A stretch of 64,000 nt of DNA from Impatiens glandulifera (lineage: Eukaryota; Streptophyta; Magnoliopsida; Ericales; Balsaminaceae), in assembly GCF_907164915.1 (NCBI RefSeq), contig NC_061863.1:41513382-41577381 (forward strand), given 5' to 3'. Made by a program: the position numbers and the translations under genes. The notes under the pieces are model-generated. The model worked only from the letters and a program-made list of their open reading frames with translations, made no database searches and had not been told where the DNA came from. Shown here piece after piece: positions 1 to 11,489 of this stretch; the first letter of the stretch is position 1, and every line of letters begins with the position of its first letter.

Positions 1-2040
1 CGGGACTTGCCTAAAGCCAACTATCCATTCAATCTAATATTGATTCAATGCCTGAGCATTCGGAGACTCTCGTGAGTCCGTATAAAAATATACTACTAAT
101 TTAGTTGGATTACCTAGAAAATTCAAATATAAAAGTGAATTCAATCAATTAATTTAAGATTCGGTCAGTAAAAAGTCCATTACATTAGTAGTAGAAATAG
201 TTGTAGGAGAGTAGAATGGAGAAGTCTTGATAGACTTCCCATCACTAGAATTTTGACTCTATTTATAAATAGAAATATAAATTTTGATAAATCTCTTTTT
301 ATTTTAAAACCTATCTTCCGATCCACCAAGAATCTCGTATTTACTGTAATCAAATTAGACTAGTTGGTTGGTACAGGACTCGCGCTAGACAGGTTGCTAT
401 TTTGCGGGTCGAAATATGGCTTTCAAATTAAGTTCTGAATTAGTGGATGCTGCCAAAGGGAGTGGCGATAGTTGTTGGACTTTACCAAAATAGGTACTTG
501 ATCACTTTTGGAAGTCTTCTGCTTCCCAAAGTCTATCATCAGACTTGTATCAAAGAGGAAATAATACAGTCTGCATATTTGAAGGCTCCCTTATGCCTAT
601 TCCCAAAGTAATCTGATTGCACCAGAATGGAAACTTCAAGCAGTTCTATATCATTGATTTGGTCTGTTAACTTTATGCCAGTTATTTTTGTATGGATTGC
701 TTCAAGATTGCATCCAGTATTGTGCCGATCGTTCGACCTACCGGTTTGTAGTTTCAATATCGGTTGATCGGTCTTGCTGTCGACGAGTGAAAACCGATCT
801 TTGAAGTATCGATTTACCGATCCTTTAGCTTGAGCGGTAAAATCGTTCGAGACGATCTTTTACTTGATTCTGATATAGAGATATCCGAAAAGATATTTCG
901 ATTAGAATTCTAGTTTGTGTCGCCTTTGCAGTATCGGGCCACTGGTCTACAGTAGTAAGGTTGATTTAATAATTTGACCGATCCCTATGTATCCTGCACA
1001 AACAGTGAATTTAGTTAAGTTCTTTAGATAGTTAATTACCTACTAATTAACTATCTAATTTATCTAACAGTAATAATAGAGAAAGAAGAAATGGTGGATT
1101 TTAACAAAACAACAATAGGCGATAGCAATAACAGTAGTGGGGTGGAAGAATAGGTTGAGGAGGTTCCTGATAAGATTTCTCTTATGGGTGGATGAATGGA
1201 CAAAGTTTTGTTGATAAATACAAACAAGACAACAATGAAGCAATTGCTTGGTTTCTTTTACTTATATTGTTTCCGAACAAAATATGTCTTAGAAGAGTTC
1301 ACTTTCATGAATAAAGAAACAAGTCTTTTACCGTTTAATTGTAAATCCGTTTGAATTTTAGTTTTTGGGTCTAATTCTTTCTTTTTCATTGTATAACCAA
1401 TTAGAGAAACAAGATGATTCTTACATTTGGATCGCAGCCATAACCTTGTCGGACATGTGAGAATGAATGATTATTCTTCTTCATATTTAATTCAGGAAGT
1501 TATAATGTTGACGTTGTCTATTTAACCAAGTAAAGATATGGATGCTATTAAATGAAGGCAAACAAGTGGAGATGTTGGACGAGTGGGTGAAGAGTTCATA
1601 CAATAATGTATTTGAAGAAGCATTGAGTAACCTCTATGAAACAAATAGAATATTCAATTCAACAATCAGTTTCAGAACTTTTTGAGGAGCATCAAGAGCC
1701 GATGGACGTCATTGTTCGTGTTTATTTTCAGTCTAATTCGTGTCTCTTTTCCGTTTCCTCAAGCACTAATAGATCTAGATGAGGTTTTAATAAGACGTTA
1801 ATTTGAATGATTTGTGATTAATGATATTATTAGTTTGTTTTTATTGTTCTTCTTCTTGTGTATTCATTCAAGAATTTCGAAGTGTTCTATAAAAACTCAC
1901 TAATTGAGCTTATTATAGCCAAAATGATTAAAAAAACACTTTTCCCTTGTCTTTAAGGGTCATGTTGGTAATTCTACAATTCTACTAAAATATTGCATAT
2001 TCCAATTTAAAAAATGAAAAAGGGTCTAATCTAAGGAAGG
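1..2040. other. AT-rich stretch with no supportable gene
   Basis: I find no recognisable protein, RNA gene or complete repeat here. Short open stretches occur, for example about 48 codons on the plus strand near 1542-1686 and about 53 codons near 1196-1355. They lack a recognisable domain, splice context or promoter, so I do not call them genes. They could be decayed exons. The 700-900 part contains several GATCGG/CGGT words like those of the GC-richer repeats elsewhere in the window. Confidence 0.5.
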
Positions 2041-2610
2041 CTCTGACTGCAATCTTCAACCGTGAGGCAGCCGACCGCAAACTGCAACTAAAATCAGACT
2101 ATCAATAGACTTGCACTTGCACTAAAAACCCTACGGCCTGCACAATACCAGCAATCGCAAGACCTGCAAACCGCACAATAATTAGCAACCACATCTGCAC
2201 AGTCTCACACAGTACAACAATAGGCGCTTCCATAAGCAGATGAAGAACCAACACCAGCAACAGACCACAAACAGTAAAGATGAACTACGACTGAACTAGT
2301 AAAACCTACAACTGCACAATACACATCAGCCGTACAACCTACAACAAACAACATACAACATACACCATGGATGAACTATGCATGCAACTATTTAACGAAT
2401 GACTGATCCAACACCTGCACCAAGACACCAACACCTAAAACGAAACTCGATCAGCTGCAACATGCGAGATCCGCATCTCTAGGAAGGGTTGTCAAACTGC
2501 AAGCCTACACCCTAAAGATCTGTACCTGCACCTTCACAACACCTAAAGAACAAGCCGCACATGCACCAGGGAAAGACGAAACTATCACAACAAACTACAT
2601 GAGGCTGGGT
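2040..2610. repeat. A/C-rich, G-poor tract with irregular CTGCA/ACAAC reiteration
   Basis: The plus strand is strongly biased to A and C and keeps returning to short words such as CTGCAC, ACAAC and ACCTACAAC without a fixed period. No reading frame is long, and no domain is visible. The composition differs sharply from the AT-rich flanks. It may be part of a decayed retroelement or low-complexity satellite-like DNA. Confidence 0.45.
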
Positions 2611-2619
2611 GACAAACGG

Positions 2620-2830
2620 GCGGGTGTAGCAGGACATTTTCGACCGTGCTAGAGGATTTTCCTCGATTTGTCGAACGTGCTAGATGTGCTGGTCATACCG
2701 AATGTTCCAGACGTTTCGACGATCTTTACTCCAACCATATTTCCTATAACTGACTACCAAATCAAGTGAATCGTGCGACCGTGCTGATTGTGCCGATCGT
2801 GCCAGACATGCCAACGATCTTGATTCCGAC
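2620..2830. repeat. CGTGCT/GATCGTGCC-rich repeat, related to 60.76 kb
   Basis: GACCGTGCTAG, CGAACGTGCTAG, GACCGTGCTGATTG and GCCGATCGTGCC recur irregularly. The same words form the clean 9-bp minisatellite at 60,761-60,868, and GTGCTAGTCGTGCC recurs near 61,090. The two loci therefore share a dispersed repeat. No coding potential is visible. Confidence 0.5.
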
Positions 2831-3105
2831 GCGATTCTTGTTGAATATGAGAATGTGCATATATTTTAAAATATGGACACAAGGGGGTTTGATTACCTAG
2901 CTTGATCATCACTGTAAAATGCTTCATACGGTACAAAAGTCCTATCCTGATTAGATGACAGGATAAAAATTATATATAGATATTAGTCAACACAAATCCA
3001 AATTCAACAATCAAATTCAATATTTTGACAGAATTGTTGTAACATGCCACTAAAGGAGTATTTTGTTCTGCAAATAAACGAAAACATCCATATAATATAA
3101 TTGAC

Positions 3106-3528
3106 CTTAAGGTACTCATGTGTGGTTGAATCAGTAGGTACAACTCTGTTTTTGCCTCCAGTTTCAACAACCATGTTACACAAAGTCATCATCTCTTCTA
3201 TTCTAACAGAAACAAGACAAACAAAAAATACTAGGTCACCAATGAACGAAATCTGTATACTCCGATCTCGTGAAAATTGTATGATCAACTTACATTTAGA
3301 CTTTCAATTATAGATCCAACGAATTCCATCGCTTTAAATGTTGCTCCTATCATAGATATTTCACCAATAATCTGTACAAATAGAAACAAAAGAAGTTTAC
3401 GAGTTATCCATTAACAACTCCATTGGAAAAGATTAGATAATCAAAAGATAGGACAACATTAACGTGTAAAATTAAATCCTTTACCATCAAATAATCCGGC
3501 ATCGCACAGTCCATGAGTGTTGGAGGCA
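3106..3528 (-). pseudogene. 3-isopropylmalate dehydratase large-subunit fragment (three exons)
   Basis: Three consecutive exon-like blocks on the minus strand encode adjacent parts of the aconitase-family large subunit of isopropylmalate isomerase, the leucine-pathway enzyme (glucosinolate chain elongation in Brassicales) that works in plastids as a heterodimer. Exon A (3528-3464) reads VPPTLMDCAMPDYLMVKDLIL. Exon B (3371-3294) is 26 codons with GEIS, GATFKAMEFVG and IESL, bounded by CAG at the acceptor and GTAAGT at the donor. Exon C (3202-3106) carries MTLCNMVVE and GGKNRVVP with a GT donor after CTTAAG. Exon A lacks about three codons compared with the family, and the exon B/C junction is out of phase unless the acceptor has shifted. 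I recognise none of the remaining roughly 400 residues nearby. I infer a truncated pseudogene or a captured gene fragment with its introns retained. The family assignment is firm; the inactivity is inferred. Confidence 0.8.
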
Positions 3529-3683
3529 CTTGAAATTAAGATGTGGACGATCAATTAGCAAATATCAATTATAACTTCTTGACACATAAAAATGAAAAAA
3601 AAAACATTACAACACTTAATCGGAATCGCACTTGGCTAATCAAACGAACATACCGAAATCCATTCTATATTCTAAACGAATTT

Positions 3684-4101
3684 GCAGAAAGAAGACAAAA
3701 ACCTGACGGACAATTTTATCTAAAAAATTGTTGATATCCAATAGCAAATAGCTACACGCTTCAAGGGATCCAAGGGTCTAGATATATTATTAGTCATTAT
3801 CAGTTATAATGATGTTGATGAATAATGAATCATATGAAGTATTATTGTCGCAATAATTGTTAAATAAAGTCGACATTGCACCTATTAAGAAACACAAGAA
3901 GATCATTTAGAGTTTTACCTCATTAACAAACGCTTCATCAAACACTTTGAGAAGATGATTTAAATTAGAAAACAAGATGAAAACTCTCTTGCAGATCTAG
4001 TTAACCCAAATCTGTATAAAGAAGACAAAAACTCGACGGGCGATTTTTAACAGAGAAGATGTACACTAACAAATCGATACACACTTCAAGGGATCCAATG
4101 T
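3684..4101. repeat. Two diverged copies of a ~90-bp sequence
   Basis: 3684-3778 and 4014-4101 share GAAGACAAAAAC(C/T) near their start and CTTCAAGGGATCCAA near their end, with related sequence between and a spacing of about 330 bp. No coding content is recognised. The sequence between them is AT-rich and featureless. Confidence 0.5.
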
Positions 4102-4329
4102 TGCATTAACATCATCCCAAGACCACAAAAAACCTTTGATGCCACCCCATCAAATCTCATTTTTGCGAGAACATTGTAGTGGAGAATATTCGTGTTGGGG
4201 TTTAAAAAATCGATGAGAGAGAAAATAAATAGTGGGAGTGCAATAGAAAATTTTCTATTTATTTAAATTATTACTTTAGTGAACATAGCTTCACTTTTAA
4301 TAACAATTTAAATAAAAGTGAAGCAAGCG

Positions 4330-4575
4330 CAAATGAATGATTGATTAATGTAAATACCCAATGCAGTTTGCTTCATTAGGTAGCGTTTGCTTCACTCTTA
4401 TCAGCGTTGTAAATAATTAATGAAGCGAGCCTCATCATGTAGCGTTTGTTTCAGTCCTTTGAGCGCTGTAAATACCAAGTGAAACAAACTTTATCAGGTA
4501 GCGCTTGTTTCACTCATTTGAGCACTGTAAATACCTAGTGAAACAAGTCTAATCAGGTAACGCTTGTTTCATCTT
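4330..4575 (-). repeat. 59-bp minisatellite (about four units), inverted relative to the 57-kb array
   Basis: The block GTAAATA recurs at 4350, 4409, 4468 and 4527, a period of about 59 bp. Each unit carries a TGAAAC(A)AG block and a GCGCTTGTTTCA block. The reverse complement of the unit is the unit of the array at 56,985-57,260, so one family occurs at both ends of the window in opposite orientation. The units are more diverged here than at 57 kb. Confidence 0.8.
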
Positions 4576-4639
4576 TTTTATTCTCTTGCATGGCTTACAT
4601 TAAGGCATAAATGCTTCTACATTAACATATAAATGTTAA

Positions 4640-5060
4640 ATGTGACAGTGGTTTTACATGAACATTTATTTATATTTAATATATAATTATATAAAATATA
4701 AAATAATTAAAAAAAAATTATTTAAATATTAAATTTTAAAATATTTTGTTTTACAAATTTATTTAAATATCTTACAAATAAATTTTAAAATATTTTTTTT
4801 ACAAATTTATTTAAATATCTTCCAGAAATTTTTGAATATATATATGTATATATATTATATAAAATAATTATAATAAATTTATTTAAATATCTTATAATAA
4901 ATTTTAAAATATTTTGTTTTACAAATTTATTTAAATATTTTACGCATAAACTTTTGAATATATATATATATATATGTATATATTATAAAATAATCATACA
5001 AATTAATTTAAATATATCACAAATAAATTTATAAATATATATTTATATATAATATTTATA
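4640..5060. repeat. AT-rich degenerate tandem repeat
   Basis: ACAAATTTATTTAAATAT recurs at least four times, interleaved with TTTTAAAATATTTTGTT and TATATA runs, giving a ragged tandem structure. No gene is seen. Confidence 0.6.
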
Positions 5061-5442
5061 ATTATCGTGATGGTGTCATTTCGTTCTTGTGTTGTGTCTA
5101 ACCCATGAACCGAGTGAATTAATAACGTATCGCGTACCAAAAAATTGTGTTGGTTCGCGTTGATCCAACCCATTCCCAACTTTATCCTCAATTTATTTCA
5201 AATCCATTTACAAAACCGCATTTACTGCAGAAAAAAAGATTGAATGAAAAGAAAAACACATAATGCAGACCTGATAAATTGTGAAAAATTGACAATTGTA
5301 GATATGTTCTTATATTAGAGAAAACAATCTAAATCAAAAAGATAACTAAGCTGGAATTGAATCTAGAGGATTAAGAATTAGAGAAAAAACAGGAAGTCGT
5401 GACCACTCCTGCTTTCAACCCGGATTACAGCAGTGGGCTCAT

Positions 5443-5619
5443 TTACAAATCCAGTACATACAACCCAATGATGCACACAATCACAATCACTCCAACGACT
5501 GCAATGGGCACTACCCAGGAGGATATGCCATAAGAACTCTTGTCGTATATAGTTGGTGGTATAATTGGTGTTGTTGTCTCGTAGTTTATAATTGGTGGTA
5601 TAATTGTTGGTGTCTTCAT
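5443..5619 (-). CDS. Putative 58-aa small tail-anchored membrane protein
   Basis: I do not recognise a family. The open frame reaches up to 5700, but a TATA box (TATTTAAA, complement of 5678-5685) lies about 60 bp upstream of the internal methionine at 5619, so I choose that start and a 58-residue product. The first half is rich in Pro, Thr and Ile, with two imperfect copies of a PTIIPP/PIIPPT motif. The last ~24 residues form one hydrophobic span (WVVPIAVVGVIVIVCIIGLY) ending four residues from the C-terminus, the layout of a tail-anchored protein. No signal peptide is seen. Nothing nearby suggests a pathway. The DNA repeats a TTGGTGGTATAATTG block twice. It could also be a chance ORF in low-complexity DNA; expression evidence would decide. 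Confidence 0.4.
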   Translation of the reverse strand: MKTPTIIPPIINYETTTPIIPPTIYDKSSYGISSWVVPIAVVGVIVIVCIIGLYVLDL

Positions 5620-5677
5620 TGATCGTACGTGGGAAATCTTATAGATTGTGTAAGGGCAAAATAAAATCCTCACTCTC

Positions 5678-5685
5678 TTTAAATA
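5678..5685 (-). promoter_or_regulatory. TATA box of the 58-aa ORF
   Basis: TATTTAAA on the minus strand, about 60 bp upstream of the chosen ATG, leaving room for a short 5' UTR of about 30 nt. It supports the internal start. Confidence 0.4.
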
Positions 5686-5739
5686 GACAATATCAAACAA
5701 ACCAAAAGGAATTTTAACATAAAGTTTTATAAATAATAA

Positions 5740-6800
5740 TTTGAATATTACTAATTAAAAATGTGTTTGTATTACTAATTAATATGTTAAAGGTGTTATT
5801 TTAGACTTATTAATTCTTAAAAAAAAATTTAAAATTAGTTAATAATATAATAAATAAAAAATTTATCCATTTCAACTATCGATCCAAAAAATATTTTAAA
5901 ATAAAAAATTGCAATTTGCAATTTTAGTTTTAATGAAAATTCCCACTGAATATTTAAAAAGTTTATGATATTTATTAAGATATATTTTATTTATTATTAT
6001 TTTATAAGTTATTGATTTGTTTTTTTTATAAAATTTGTTATTATGTTTAAATTCTTTTTAAATGATTTAAAATTATTTTTAAATAATTTGATATACAACT
6101 ATAAATATGTAATTAGTTGTTACTAAAAATAATGGATACTTGTAAGAAAATAATTATTGGAATTATGTTATAAACAAAAGAAAAATATATAAAACATAAT
6201 AAAGTTTGTTTTTATGACTTAAGTTTGTTCTCGAATTGTTTAACATTTTTCCCAAAATAATGACCTCGTTAAATCACGTTTTTAGTGGTAACATTTCTCA
6301 ATGTAATTTCCATTTATAAACTTTGGACAAATAGTGATAAATCAGAAGATAATAAATCTTCCAAATAACCTGCAATCTCCAAACTTTGTTTAATTGTCAA
6401 CTCCTCAATTTCCAATTATCGAACACAACAAATTTTGATTTTTCTGTTTGATGTTTGATTATTTAATAGTGAGTATAATAATAAAAACAATATATTATTT
6501 TAAATTATTGAAATTAAATAAAATATATTTTAATATTTAAATTAATTAATTAAATATATATATATATTAATATTTAAATTAATAAATTAACTAATTATAT
6601 ATATATATATATATAATAAGACTGTTTAATTATAAATAAAAAACTCATAACATCCTCTCTTTTAATTTAGCGACAAACAGAGATGAATATTCTCAGTGTT
6701 TAAAAGGGCTTTGATTCGAACACATTAGACGACAAATTATACAATTTTAAGTGTATTTGTTGTTTATATAATTAACTTTGTACCGCGTCTTAATTTTTTC
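5740..6800. other. AT-rich intergenic DNA, no gene seen
   Basis: Very AT-rich sequence with TATATA runs near 6558-6615 and no recognisable domain, exon or RNA. I see nothing functional. Confidence 0.6.
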
Positions 6801-6821
6801 CATAAAATTTTGCTAACAAAC

Positions 6822-7126
6822 AAGTTCAACTGAAAAACTGAGCCTAAATCTATTGTCCCACTTTGATGTGATTTCAACAATCCACCTATCAGATATAGAA
6901 AACTTGGCTTTGTTTTTTTATTTAACTTTAAAATTCAATAATAATAAAAAAAGAAAATCATTAATTTGATATGCAGGGTTATCTGCTTAACTTTATAGCC
7001 AATTTTGGTTTTTTTTTTGTTTTTGACTTTGAGATCCCTGTTCCTAATTCTGTTCATAATTTATCATGTTCTCATGTTCATCTCTCACAAGGGAATGTGT
7101 AATATCGTAAATAAAAACAATACTTT

Positions 7127-7185
<59 letters not shown>

Positions 7186-7399
7186 TGATATTACCCATTT
7201 TCTTGGAAGAGTGAAACATTGGAGTATGATAAATTGGGAGCAAAGATCATGCTTCATTTGTTTTTCAAAAAATCCATAACAAACAAGCTCACCTGAAAAA
7301 CTGAGCCTAAATCTATTCTCCCACTTTGATGTGATTTCAACAATCCACCAATCAGATATCAAAAACTTGGCTTTGTTTTATTATTTAACTTTAAAATTC

Positions 7400-7443
<44 letters not shown>
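6822..7443. repeat. ~130-bp tandem duplication enclosing a (TTTA)n and ending in (TAA)n
   Basis: About 130 bp at 6822-6955 recurs at about 7277-7410 with few changes; both contain CTGAGCCTAAATCTATT and CACTTTGATGTGATTTCAAC. Between them is a pure (TTTA)n run at 7126-7187. The second copy expands its AATAATAA tail into (TAA)n at 7399-7443. It looks like a local duplication; no protein is encoded. Confidence 0.8.
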
Positions 7444-7444
<1 letters not shown>

Positions 7445-8341
7445 CCGATACATTCTTTATCAATTAACAATTAAGTTACTTATTTTAATATGAAAATATT
7501 AAAATAAGGTTTAGTCAACAAATACATATATTCTAGATAAGTAGTCAATTTATAGATATTAAAGAAACAATGGTGCAAATAGGGATCAATCAATGGCAGG
7601 GCTCCGATGTGCTGAAACCCGGCCATAAACAAATTTGTGTACATAGGGTTTATTTTATATTTTCTTGAAAATTTATTGAACTCCCGAAAACACCTTCTCT
7701 TCATTTTTTGAATTGTTTCGAAATTTTCAATTTATCCTTAAAATGGTAATTATAAAAGTCAATTTTATGAGATCCAATTATTTAGGTTTTTATTTTTGTT
7801 CATTGGGAGTTCAAAATAGAAGATGGTAAAAATGGTTAATGATAAAAGAAATTACATTGATAGGTGAGTTATCATTTTTTTCTGATTAGTGTTTAGTGCG
7901 GTGAGGGTAAAAAGTATTTTTTAGGCATCCTATGTGCTCAATTTTATACCTATTTGTTTTTAGCTATATAAGTGGAGGTCCAGGTTTTATTGGTGCAGTT
8001 TTTTCTCATATTATTTCGTGAAAAAAAAATTTACAACTTGTTTGATCTTGATTTATTTTTAAATTTTATGATTTTGGGTAAAGATTTTGTTTGACTTAGT
8101 TTTTTTTTATATTTTTTAAAGTTTAATTATGGCTCAAATAGATAGATTAGAGAGAAGATATAAAATATATTTTAATATTTTAATAGCGAAAAGAGTGATA
8201 ATTAATGAGGTGAATGAAATAAAATATTGAGTTTTCGGTAAAATAAAATAAATTAAAAAAACTAATATCAAACAAGATTTTAGTGTTAAATGCACTTTTT
8301 TTCTTCTTTCGATGAGCCTATGGTCATATCTAGTGGCATGT

Positions 8342-8560
8342 CTTTCTCTGCTACTAAAGTTTTCTGCTCCTTTGTTCTTCTCTCACATGGGAAAAGGATA
8401 AATCAGTAAATACATATTTTATTTTATTTTATACTTTTTTTAATATCAAAATTTGTGTGAAGGAACACCGAAACATCTAATATTTGGTAGATGAGAATCC
8501 TATTCTAAGAACATAAATAGTGAAAGAAGAGAACAAACAGGAGCAGAGGATTTGAAATGC
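8342..8560. mobile_element. MITE-like element 1
   Basis: About 220 bp of AT-rich sequence bounded by imperfect inverted arms: CTGCTCCTTTGTTCTTCTC at about 8364-8382 and its approximate reverse complement GAGAACAAACAGGAGCAGA at about 8530-8548. It has no coding capacity. The exact ends and target duplication are unclear. A relative follows immediately. Confidence 0.5.
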
Positions 8561-8610
8561 TATTTTTGAATTATAAAATCATTTAAGTGGTGTATCTTTT
8601 TCATCAACCA

Positions 8611-8772
8611 GATCCTCTACTATCAAAGTTTATCTACTCCCTTGTTCTTTCTCACAGATAGGGAAATAAAATAATTAATATATTTTTTTAATTTAAAAAA
8701 ATTAAAAAATAATAATAATTAACTTACACTCTCTCCCTCTAAGAAGGAACAAAGGAGTGGTAGAAGAGGATC
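8611..8772. mobile_element. MITE-like element 2
   Basis: About 160 bp with terminal inverted arms: GATCCTCTACTATC with CTCCCTTGTTCTT on the left and AAGGAACAAAGGAGTGGTA with GAAGAGGATC on the right. The arms resemble those of the preceding element. The size, lack of ORF and AT-rich core fit a MITE. The superfamily is not determined. Confidence 0.55.
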
Positions 8773-8892
8773 TTATTCCTTTTATTCTGCTAATACTTAT
8801 TAATAATGCAATCATCTAAGTTTATATGTCAGGGCCGGTTATGGGGTCAAGCCACCTAGGCCTTCCTGAATATAGTACAAAAAAATGTTAGG

Positions 8893-9047
8893 ATGCCTTT
8901 CTTTTGTCATATTGGTACTTATAAAGATTGCATTGGGTTATTAATTTTTATTATATAATTAACTTGAGGTTTTATATGCCTTTCTTTTGGCATTTTGGTA
9001 CTTATAAAGATTGCATGGGGTTATAAATTATTATTATATAATTATTA
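8893..9047. repeat. 83-bp tandem duplication
   Basis: Two adjacent copies begin ATGCCTTTCTTTTG at 8893 and 8976 and share GGTACTTATAAAGATTGCAT. They are non-coding. Confidence 0.75.
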
Positions 9048-9110
9048 TTTTGGAGTTCTTATTGAACAAATCTATTTTGATGTTTCTATACATGGATGAT
9101 AAACTCCTTC

Positions 9111-10080
9111 ATTTTTTTTTTTGAACTAGTCAATACAAAATTTGTATGATGTAAATGAAAGTCATTTGAGCTCAACAACAAAAATATTACAAAAAAAAAT
9201 TGAAAAACATGCACAACACAAAATTTTCACTAGTTACAAAAAAGACACAAACAAAAAGAACAATTTTAACAAGCACGATGGTTTTTGAGAAGATCAATGA
9301 GGTCCCCAACCTCCTCAACTGATTTATCCAATCAAACCTCCCTGATTGTCATAATAATAGAATTATGAATTAAACGCATCGATCGACAATGCTCAGTAAA
9401 CGTTTTACGATTCTTTTTAAGTCAAATGGTCCACCAAAAAATAAGTGGGGATAGGGGCCCAACAAATTAGACCAACCGAGCTCAACGTCTTTATCCATAC
9501 TTCCTAACAACTAACGATAGATTCTGGCATAACTCACTGAATACCCGCCATTTTCCATAATAAGCTCCAAATCGTAACCACTTCATTATAGTGTAATAAC
9601 AAATGAGGCGTTGACTCTGTCTCTTTATGACACATTCTACAATGACTCGTCATAAAACACCATTTTTTAATGCATCTATCATCCTTCCATATCCCTCCAT
9701 GCATTACACTCCATCTAAAAAATGAGATATTCGATGGGACCTTAGAGTCTCACAACTTCTCCCATATAAGATCGTAAGGAGAATTCTCCGCAATTAAAGA
9801 GTAACAATGACTTACCTTAAAATCATCAATATCTTGGCAATGAAAAATATCACACGAATAAGGATTTACCTCTTTGCCTCCCACTAGTTTCAACAATCTA
9901 TCATCATGTGAATTTAACTTTTCAATATTTAGTCTTCTCCAATATATAATTCTCATTGCAAACCCATTAGAACCAACATCAAATATATCATTGACTATAG
10001 CATCCTTACATATAGCGATCGAGGCAAGAGTCGGGAACGATGAGAAAAAACTTCTTACACTACACCATACGTAATCCTAT
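9111..10080 (-). pseudogene. Decayed LINE (L1-type) ORF2 3' end with poly(A)
   Basis: On the minus strand, 9730-9535 reads as the zinc-binding reverse-transcriptase (zf-RVT) domain at the ORF2 C-terminus: ISFFRWSVMHGGIW, then CRMCHKETESTPHLLLH, then VTIWSLLWKMAG before a stop. Upstream in another frame, 9956-9750 adds RRLNIEKLNSHDDRL through DLIWEKL, as expected in that region. The element ends in a T-run at 9111-9122 on the plus strand, the complement of a LINE poly(A) tail. Frame breaks show it is dead. I see no RT catalytic core, so it is 5'-truncated somewhere before about 10,080. It is a different subfamily from the LINEs at 37.8 and 62.7 kb. Confidence 0.75.
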
Positions 10081-10446
10081 AAACTAATCGAAGACCATCG
10101 TCGACCAAATATCTGCAATGTCCTCGATTAGACAAGAAAGGATTTGAAAGCATAAGTTGAGGGAGGAGGGAGATATTGAAGAGATAAGAGGTTATCATAG
10201 TGATAAAGAATTTTAATATATATGTTGAGGGGAGAGGATATGTTGTAATGAGAGCAGAAGTTATTGCCGACGCGAAATGATTTGAGAGCATAATTGTTAG
10301 GAAGAGTGAGGGGTTTAAAAGAGAAGAAGTTATCGCATATTGAAGAGAAGTTATTGGGGTTGAGTGATGATTAATTAATTAATTCTTTTGAATAATATAT
10401 TGGGGTTGAAAATAATTTTTAATGATCTTTTATATATTTATTTATT

Positions 10447-10486
<40 letters not shown>

Positions 10487-10849
10487 AACAAATTTAATTA
10501 TATATATTTATTAACTATTGAATATTTATATATAATTATAAATTATTAAGTTAAAAACATTTAAAAATATTTAATATAAACTATTTTTAAAATGGTAATA
10601 TTATATACATATATATATATATTCTATTAAATAACAAATCAAATTAATTTATATAATGTTTTTAAATTTAAAATATATTATAATTACATTTAATTAAATA
10701 AATATGAATATTTCAAATTTAATTATATATATAATATATATATATATATTTATATTTAATTACATAATATATAAAATTATATAATGTTTTTAAATTTATG
10801 ATATATTGTATTTTAGTTTTTTACTTAGTATTATTATTTAATAATTATG

Positions 10850-10912
<63 letters not shown>

Positions 10913-11030
10913 GAGTAAATATTAATTATAATTTAAATTTAATAAACATCATTTACAAATTATATAAACTATATAATTCAACATTTATAATATATTATGA
11001 TTAATGATAGATCAAAAATATGTGTTCTTG
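10080..11030. other. AT-rich intergenic DNA with (TA)n microsatellites
   Basis: No gene is seen. (TA)n runs lie at about 10458-10482 and 10855-10908. The 10,100-10,380 part is purine-rich on the plus strand, with repeated GAGAAGTTAT/GAGGTTAT words. Confidence 0.6.
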
Positions 11031-11485
11031 TGCGGCGGATATTTTGAAGAACGATTACAGCAAGAACTAGGATCATCGGATAAGCGCTGGATTGCCATTT
11101 AACGCCCACAAATTGTCTACGACGCCCGCTGCAACGAAGCAAAGGTGTGTTCACGAAGTAAGCAATCAGATAACACCCCGTTAGCTAAAATGCGACGGAA
11201 CGACGAAACGCAACAACGCATTGATGGATCACTAATGTAATGCTACATGTTCGCCAAATTTGCCCCAAACGACATTGTTTCTCCTTGGTTGGTCGTCTTC
11301 CACACGACCGCCAGAGGGATAAGAACAAGTGTCATCTTCAATTTCTTAAAGATGGAACTTTGTCGATAGTCAATAATTTTGACTAATTCAATAGGTGAAA
11401 TGATCACCATACCATGGTGATGATTTCCCCTATAATCATAGGCATCATTGATGCCTTTTCTAGCAACTGACCGAAAGAACAACTT
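11030..11485 (+). repeat. Family R fragment (LTR-start portion)
   Basis: This block matches the beginning of copy C at 54,240-54,610. Both contain a GCGTTGGA/GCGCTGGA region, TCGATAGTCAA and a GAAATGATCACC hairpin followed by TTTCCCCTA. It abuts the opposite end of copy A head-on, so two truncated members meet at about 11,485. Confidence 0.6.
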
Positions 11486-11489
11486 TAAC

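Noticed and set aside
3004..3313. Two overlapping short ORFs on opposite strands
   Set aside because: They are a read-through of isopropylmalate isomerase exon C into introns and its antisense shadow.
7005..7214. Hydrophobic 69-codon frame with Leu-Phe-Ile-Tyr repeats
   Set aside because: Most of it translates a (TTTA)n run; no independent support.
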